A stretch of DNA of 10,832 nt from Dictyocoela muelleri (taxonomy: Eukaryota > Microsporidia). Made by a program: the position numbers and the translations under genes. Positions 6,347 to 10,832 of the stretch are shown here, one piece after another. Under the pieces are notes generated by a model that saw only the letters and a program-made list of their open reading frames with translations, was not told the origin of the DNA and did no database searches. Within the stretch, counting starts at the first letter, position 1; the number at the start of each line of letters is the position of its first letter. The DNA is taken from contig SDVU01000756.1 in assembly GCA_016256075.1 (NCBI GenBank), positions 1-10,832 of the forward strand, written 5' to 3'.

Positions 6347-7221
6347 TATTCCTTATATATAATATAAAGATAAATTTAATATCATCAAATTTTAATTATT
6401 TTTTTTTTATAAAAATAAATAGGTCGCATAGAATATATAGAAGACCGCATGCGGCATAAAGAATGTAGGCTCCATAACCATGTTATAAATCATATTATTA
6501 ACTTAAATTTGTATGTAATATAATAAGGGTATTAATGTTGGAAATATTGCTGAATTTTAAGCGTAATAGAAATTTGGTCATGGGTATATAAAAACATGCT
6601 TTAGACTCTTACTGTAAAAAAATAGTATATCTTATCAAAATGCATAAATTCTTGAGTTTTTTGTTTTATATTTTTATAAAGCGTTAAAATAAAATAGATA
6701 ATTGTCGCTTTATAAAAATTTTTTAAAAAAACCCTAAGAAATTAGATATTGAATCAGCAACTATTAACTTTTCCAAGTAAGAGTCTACTGAAACTGTTGT
6801 AAGTCTTTATAAATATTCTACAGTAAAAGTCTATATAATATTTTACAAAAAAAACTATAATATTATACAGTAAAATGCTAGTATGAGATAATACTGTAAG
6901 ATTTTACAATAAGAGTCTATAGATAGCGGTTTTAAATACCAAGTACCTAAAAATTAAATAAAAACATTATGAATATTTTTCCAATTATCAGGATTATTCA
7001 TTATCGTTTTTTAGAAAATTAATAATTTTTAAGTGAAAGCATTGAAATATAAATCATGAGATTGGGGAAAATTGTTCTATGGTAAATATAACTATAGCGT
7101 TAGATTTTTTTTTGATTTTTTTTATTTTGATTTTTTATTTTAATTATTTCAATTTCTTCAATTTTTAATTTTTATCATTTTAAAAATATTTTTACAAATC
7201 AATTTTTTATTTTTCATTTTT
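6347..7221. other. Gene-free stretch upstream of P0
   Basis: No coding stretch was recognised. It holds a short palindrome CCGCATGCGG (6445-6454), a MITE-like repeat cluster (6602-6919), and then an increasingly T-rich plus strand (about 7105-7220) leading into the P0 start signal. Microsporidian transcripts usually have very short 5' leaders, so the P0 promoter most likely lies in the last 100 or so bases; no TATA or other element can be singled out in such A/T-rich DNA. Confidence 0.5.
6602..6919. repeat. MITE-like cluster with TA-flanked inverted ends
   Basis: The left end TAGACTCTTACTGTAAAA (6602-6619) is inverted at the right end as TTTTACAATAAGAGTCTA (6902-6919), 16 of 18 bases matching. 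Weaker similarity goes on inward (ATCTTATC.AAATGC against ATCTCATACTAGCATTT). A third exact TAAGAGTCTA occurs inside at 6779-6788, so a 187-bp unit (6602-6788) may be the original element and the rest a second partial copy. The words AGTCTAT and TACAGTAAAA recur in between. TA at each border fits Tc1/mariner-type insertion. There is no coding capacity. Confidence 0.55.
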
Positions 7222-7230
7222 AAAACCCCC
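7222..7230 (+). promoter_or_regulatory. CCC-type start signal of the P0 gene
   Basis: The bases directly before the ATG read AAAACCCCC, the only G/C run in some 100 bases of T-rich DNA. A CCC-like (or GGG-like) motif just upstream of the start codon is described for microsporidian genes, especially those for ribosomal proteins. It fixes the start at 7231. Confidence 0.65.
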
Positions 7231-8013
7231 ATGGCAACAGATACAGCAAAAGAACGTAAACAACGTTTATACGCACGAACCCAAGAACTCTTCAAATCCA
7301 GCAAAAGCTTTGTGGTAGTCAGTATGGAAAACATTACTGCTCTACAACTCCAAAACACCAAAATGTCCTGGAAAGATTCTGCAGAATTCTTGTTCGGAAA
7401 AAACACTACCATGAAGAAAGCCTTAAACGACATGGGTGTAACAGAATTTGATAGGTTCTTTAAAGGAAATATAGCATTTATATTCACTCGCGATATAAAA
7501 ACTTTAAAATATGATATTATGAAGAACAAGAGAAATGCATTTGCAAAAGTTGGAGCAATTGCTCAAGACGATATGTGGATTGAAAATATGATAACAACGA
7601 TGGGGCCCGATAAGACATCTTTTTTCCAGGCACTTGGAATTAATACAAAAATCACGAAAGGTAAAGTTGAAATTATCTCAAGAGCTCAAACTCTCTATAA
7701 AGGTCAAAAAGTAACACCTAGTCAGGCTAACTTGTTAAAGGTTATGAACATAAAACCTTTTGTTTTTTACATGGAAATTCTGGCTGTTTACGAAAATGGT
7801 GAGTTTTACTCTGCAGATATTTTGGATATCACTGATGAAGATATTAATAGTAGCCTTACAAATTCAATTCAAGAAATTGCTGCTATTTCATTAGGTGCTG
7901 GTGTTTTATCGAAAGCATCTGCTAGTTATGAATTATCGAATGCCTTTAGAGATATTGTAAAGGTATCATTAGCATCTGGATTTGAGATAAAAGAATCTGC
8001 AGCATTTAAATAA
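7231..8013 (+). CDS. RPP0: Large-subunit ribosomal stalk protein P0 (uL10), lacking acidic tail
   Basis: P0 anchors the P1/P2 stalk to 25S/28S rRNA in the GTPase-associated centre, where translation factors are recruited. The 260-residue protein shows the L10 domain in residues 1-110 (SFVVVSMENITALQLQ; FGKNTTMKKAL at 56-66; FKGNIAFIFT; AKVGAIAQDDMW). The eukaryote/archaea-specific insertion follows (GPDKTSFFQALGINTKI at 125-141, GKVEII), then ANLLKVMNIKPF (166-177) and VYENG. ILDITDEDI at 197-205 and the following helices form the expected P1/P2-binding spine. The KTSFFQALG motif separates P0 from its nucleolar relative Mrt4. Most eukaryotic P0 proteins exceed 300 residues and end in an Ala-rich linker plus acidic MGFGLFD; here the protein stops at KESAAFK. 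No acidic tail is visible in any frame just downstream, so this looks like real shortening and not a late frame change. The ATG at 7231 is preceded by CCCCC. It is a single-gene unit with no close neighbour. Confidence 0.93.
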   Translation: MATDTAKERKQRLYARTQELFKSSKSFVVVSMENITALQLQNTKMSWKDSAEFLFGKNTTMKKALNDMGVTEFDRFFKGNIAFIFTRDIKTLKYDIMKNKRNAFAKVGAIAQDDMWIENMITTMGPDKTSFFQALGINTKITKGKVEIISRAQTLYKGQKVTPSQANLLKVMNIKPFVFYMEILAVYENGEFYSADILDITDEDINSSLTNSIQEIAAISLGAGVLSKASASYELSNAFRDIVKVSLASGFEIKESAAFK

Positions 8014-8014
8014 A
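8009..8014 (+). terminator. AATAAA polyadenylation-type signal overlapping P0 stop
   Basis: AATAAA spans the TAA stop codon (8011-8013). Poly(A) signals overlapping or close to stop codons are known in microsporidia, but in DNA this A/T-rich the motif may be chance. Confidence 0.3.
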
Positions 8015-9119
8015 ATTTTTATTTGGGAAATTAGAATATTTTGCTTTTATTAATTTTAAAGAATTTGATATTATTTTATTAAGGATTCTTGAATTATTAA
8101 TAATTTAATTTTAATAAATTAAACTTAATAAATTAAACTTAATAAATTTACCATTTATTATTTTTTCATTTTTTTACGATTTTTTTATTTTTTACGATTT
8201 TTATGCTGCCAAATAGGTTGAAGAACCGATTCACTGAAAAACCGTTTGACAGAAAAAATAATTATCTATTATCCAAATGAATTCACTAATCTTGGTAAGA
8301 TAAAAATTTTTAGACTTATGCCTTCTATTAATATACATATTTTTCATATAAAAATTCTGAATATTGCAATTCTTACTTCTTATTCTCTTTTAAAGATGTT
8401 CTGTGCATGCAAAGCTATAACAAAACTTATACTTTACAGTCAATAAAAACCACGAGATTTTAAAGAAGAGAAGAAATTATTTATATTGAATATATGTGGA
8501 TATATAGGCGAAAAATCGTGTTGCCACTCCTCGATAACTGTTTACACAAGTGTAAGTTATAGTATATTTATTATGTTACCGTACAAATAAATATGCTGGT
8601 GGCATGTATTTGGAAATTAAAAGGTTAGTAAACCTCTACATCCTAACTTTTATGAGCTTACTAATAAAATAATGGAAATTAATTTATGTAATATTTAGAA
8701 TATAAAAGGATTGTAATTGGTGAAGGCAAATAAAAAAGATCTTTTGTAGATCAAGTAAGAGAAATTAAATTCTTTTATAAATATATATTAAACACTTTAA
8801 TTGATTCAAAGCAGCCTTTATATAACTTGCTGGTACAATACAATCAAATATTTATTCTTTTTGATAATTGAATTTATAGTTGATAATTGATATTTTTAAA
8901 AAATATAAGAAATAAAATTGTACAGAGCCTCCAGATAGCTCATTAGTTAACATTCTTGAATGTAACATTAAATTATCGTAGTTCGAATTATTTAAAGCTA
9001 TTTTAATAAATAAAAAGTTAATGACATCGGATCAAGTCAATTTGCCGCCCTATAGGGTGTCAAATGGACATGATGAAAAAAAAGAAAAATAATTTTTATA
9101 TGTAAAAAAAATAATATCT
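8014..9119. other. Gene-free stretch downstream of P0
   Basis: No coding stretch with recognisable motifs. Contents: a 14-bp tandem repeat (8112-8149), two TTTTTTACGATTTTT words (about 8172-8202), a 66-codon accidental open frame (8246-8446) without any feature, a poor tRNA-like relic (8936-8990), and a 10-bp palindrome CCCTATAGGG (9048-9057) just beyond the end of the second Merlin gene. The left terminus of that Merlin should lie here, but I could not identify it. Confidence 0.5.
8112..8149 (+). repeat. Short 14-bp tandem repeat after P0
   Basis: TAATAAATTAAACT occurs at 8112-8125 and 8126-8139, with a partial third copy at 8140-8149. It is a simple A/T-rich microsatellite-like tract in the P0 3' flank. 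Confidence 0.8.
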
Positions 9120-9988
9120 TTAATTATTGTTGACCATAAAATCTTTAAAATGTGCCATTATAGTATTGAATTCTTCTCCAATATATTAATCCTTCAGAAT
9201 AAATTCACTTAAAACATCAGAAAAGTTCGATTTTAATAAACGCGCATTTGTTTTATCCTGTATTTTGAGATAGCCCAAAGTGATTTAATATTTTGTGTAC
9301 GGACTTCATTTACCGGGTTAACGAAATTTCTACGGTGACAGACTGTTTTATGTTCAAATCCCAATTCAGTCAGTCTATTATACGCTGCCCATTCATCTGT
9401 ATGTATAATGCTACCCGGCCTACAAACTCTAGAAATTTTGGCCACTAATGTTTCTGCATCTCTCCTCTTAACATGTACCATAAATGATTTTGCGGGTACA
9501 CTGCTCGTATCGGCGATTCCTAGAATCCATATTTGCCTTACTGTACTTCCAACATTATATTTTTGTCTTGCGGCAAAGCAGATTTCATCGATTTGACATA
9601 AATTTCCCTCTCCCCCAAGATATATAAAATTATTTTGTACATGAAAGGCCCATTATTTACTAAACCAATCACAGAATTTTAGAACTGTATTTTATCCATT
9701 GCCTGTTAACTGTATTATATTCTTAATTGAATAATCACTAGCCCAGAGATATAACAACTGTATTATTCGACTTAGTTTAACATTAAGATTTTCGAATACT
9801 GAACCTGAAAGCAGGCTTTTAGTTGTACTTACCTAATAAATTTGTAATTATTACATCACCATGTAAAATTATCTACTAATTTCTCTGAGAGGGATAATTT
9901 CATGGACTTCAAACAGAAAAAGTTATTTTGTGCAGAACGAAGTAGCCCCTTTCTTATCAAGAATATTATAGCTAAAATCAGCTTTCAT
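9120..9988 (-). pseudogene. Second Merlin (ISXO2-like) transposase, degraded
   Basis: It reads from MKADFSYNILDKKGATSFC (ATG at 9988) through SGSVFENLNVKLSRIIQLLYLWASDYSI (9790-9710) to an open stretch of about 139 codons (9652-9233). That stretch contains YLGGEGN, the first catalytic Asp in QIDEICFAARQKY (codon 9587-9589), IWILGIADTSS, the second Asp in IIHTDEWAAY (codon 9395-9397) and HRRNFVNP. In the third motif TQNIKSLW a Lys (codon 9284-9286, AAA) stands where relatives have Glu. After a frame change the normal C-terminus VLSEFILKD...FNTIMAHF ends at a TAA at 9120. Full length is about 290 codons, as in the family. It is much better preserved than the Merlin at 4218-5103 and clearly a different lineage (LGGEGN against LGGPN). 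A few stops and frame changes plus the Glu-to-Lys change make it inactive. Terminal repeats were not found. Confidence 0.85.
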
Positions 9989-10728
9989 ATTACATTTGGT
10001 AATATAATTCTTTATAATAATTATCTTCTCTTGTAATTAGAGGGTTTTTTATAAAAAAAATATATATGGGGCATTAAATAAACTTGATACAAATATACGC
10101 CCATAAATAGAGTTTATCCATGACATTAAGGGTCAATAACTAAAAATTATAGTTGTAATATACAGTTTTTTTCAGTATGGTATAGCTTATTAAGGCTTAG
10201 TTTAATATGAGAATGAAGCAGAAGCGATTCACCGAGGTCTGATAATGAAACCACTGTAGTATCTCGGTAAAATAAATAATGAAATTAAAAATTCATGGAA
10301 AATACACCAATTAATTTAATACACCCGCGTCATTGATAGGACGAAAATAGTGTTTAAATAATCTTTGCGCAGCTTAATAGTGACATATTACTTGAACACA
10401 TATAACCAAAGTTCTAAAGACCACAGAAAGAGAATACTCACCTGATTGGGAATTATAGATATTATCGCCTGCTTAAATATATTGAACCTGGTTTTCTTGA
10501 AGAAATACTAAATTTAAGTATAATTGTAAATTTAAATTTAAAAATTTCTTGTTAAAAAAGGTAAATGCTAATATAAATTTTCTAAACCCTATCCGTATGT
10601 TACTACAAATTGTGACCCCTTGAAAATTGTGATCCCCCTTATTTATAATTTAATTTAATAAGTCTTAAAATAAAAATTGAATTTTTATAATTAAATTTTA
10701 TTAATAGCCTATATTATATATATATTAC
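9989..10728. other. Gene-free stretch right of the second Merlin
   Basis: It should contain the right end of the second Merlin, but no inverse of the sequence near 9000-9119 was convincing. Other contents: a possible weak hairpin ACCGAG...CTCGGT (about 10232-10269), a 29-codon open run YRLLKYIEPGFLEEILNL (about 10466-10550) that may be a relic of an unknown gene, and a 17-bp tandem pair AAATTGTGAYCCCC (10607-10640). Nothing can be named. Confidence 0.4.
10607..10640 (+). repeat. Two tandem 17-bp copies of AAATTGTGAYCCCC
   Basis: Units at 10607-10623 and 10624-10640 differ at two or three positions. The inverse (GGGGTCACAATTT) has the look of a transposon terminal word, but no partner was found in the window. 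Confidence 0.6.
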
Positions 10729-10832
10729 ATGCTGACAACATCCATAGCTGCCAAACCGGAGAGTTGTCTCCAACCATAGTCTTATGACCTTTGGTTCCTG
10801 GTGTTCCAATAATACGTCACTTCCTAAGCTAC
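10729..10832. other. Abruptly G+C-richer segment cut by the window edge
   Basis: I count 47 G or C in the last 102 bases (about 46%), well above the surrounding A/T-rich DNA. Two strand choices remain partly open: minus-strand RIIGTPGTKGHKTMVGDNS and plus-strand CQTGELSPTIVL. Neither matches a family I recognise. It may be the edge of a gene, an element of different origin, or a structural RNA gene; the window ends too soon to tell. Confidence 0.35.

Noticed and set aside
7158-7529. 123-codon minus-strand open frame overlapping the P0 gene
   Set aside because: It is antisense to a well-supported conserved gene and has no family resemblance.
8246-8446. 66-codon open frame downstream of P0
   Set aside because: Low-complexity Ile/Lys/Asn composition, no motif, no CCC-type start signal. 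I also considered it as a lost P0 tail, but it has no acidic or Ala-rich part.
8925-9000. Functional tRNA gene
   Set aside because: Only A-box and B-box-like words fit. Stems do not pair by hand folding, so it is listed only as a weak finding.
9048-9060. CCCTATAGGG palindrome as the left terminus of the second Merlin
   Set aside because: No inverse copy was found on the other side of the gene (9989-10832), and no target duplication could be paired.
9408-9596. 62-codon plus-strand open frame across the second Merlin
   Set aside because: It is the antisense shadow of the Merlin catalytic region.
10200-10235. MRMKQKRFTEV reading as an IS3-type helix-turn-helix start
   Set aside because: Only eleven residues before several stops, with no further transposase motif behind it; chance is the simpler explanation.

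Overview
This window is very A+T-rich DNA that most resembles the genome of a microsporidian (a fungus-related intracellular parasite). Three things point there: one intact, intron-free gene in a large gene-poor stretch; the run of C directly in front of its ATG (TTTTAAAACCCCC-ATG), which matches the CCC-like start signal described for microsporidian genes; and a load of decayed cut-and-paste DNA transposons of the Merlin, hAT and Mutator (MULE) type. The assignment is inferred from these features, not proven.

The only gene I judge intact is at 7231-8013 (+). It encodes ribosomal stalk protein P0 (uL10) of 260 residues. The L10 fold and the P0-specific insertion are recognisable, but the usual Ala-rich linker and acidic MGFGLFD-type tail are absent.

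Layout. (1) 34-1780: a badly decayed MULE with a FLYWCH-type zinc finger relic and the D-Y-E and C-x-x-H parts of a MULE transposase. It lies between inverted end sequences and meets other copies of the same terminal motif head to head at both sides. (2) 1803-2776: no gene; a possible pogo/Tigger-like terminus near 2215. (3) 2785-6338: a minus-strand hAT element with inverted ends and an 8-bp target duplication (CTTATAAT/CTTATAAC). Two other elements sit inside it: a 1.3-kb Merlin element (3950-5256), itself flanked by a 9-bp duplication differing at one base, and a 513-bp foldback element made of 16-bp iterons (3011-3523). The hAT reading frame resumes on the far side of the Merlin, so the Merlin is the later arrival. 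(4) 6347-7230: no gene; a TA-flanked MITE-like repeat cluster, then the P0 upstream region. (5) 8014-9119: no gene; short tandem repeats and a poor tRNA-like relic. (6) 9120-9988: a second Merlin transposase relic on the minus strand, fresher than the first but with the third catalytic acid replaced by lysine. (7) 9989-10832: no recognisable gene; the last ~100 bases are abruptly G+C-richer and may start something that continues outside.

The window is thus a transposon graveyard around one essential housekeeping gene. I see no operon and no multi-gene system. The most notable signals are the nested insertions with readable target duplications, the palindromic Merlin ends with a perfect 28-bp palindrome ahead of the transposase start, the iteron-armed foldback element, and the tail-less P0.
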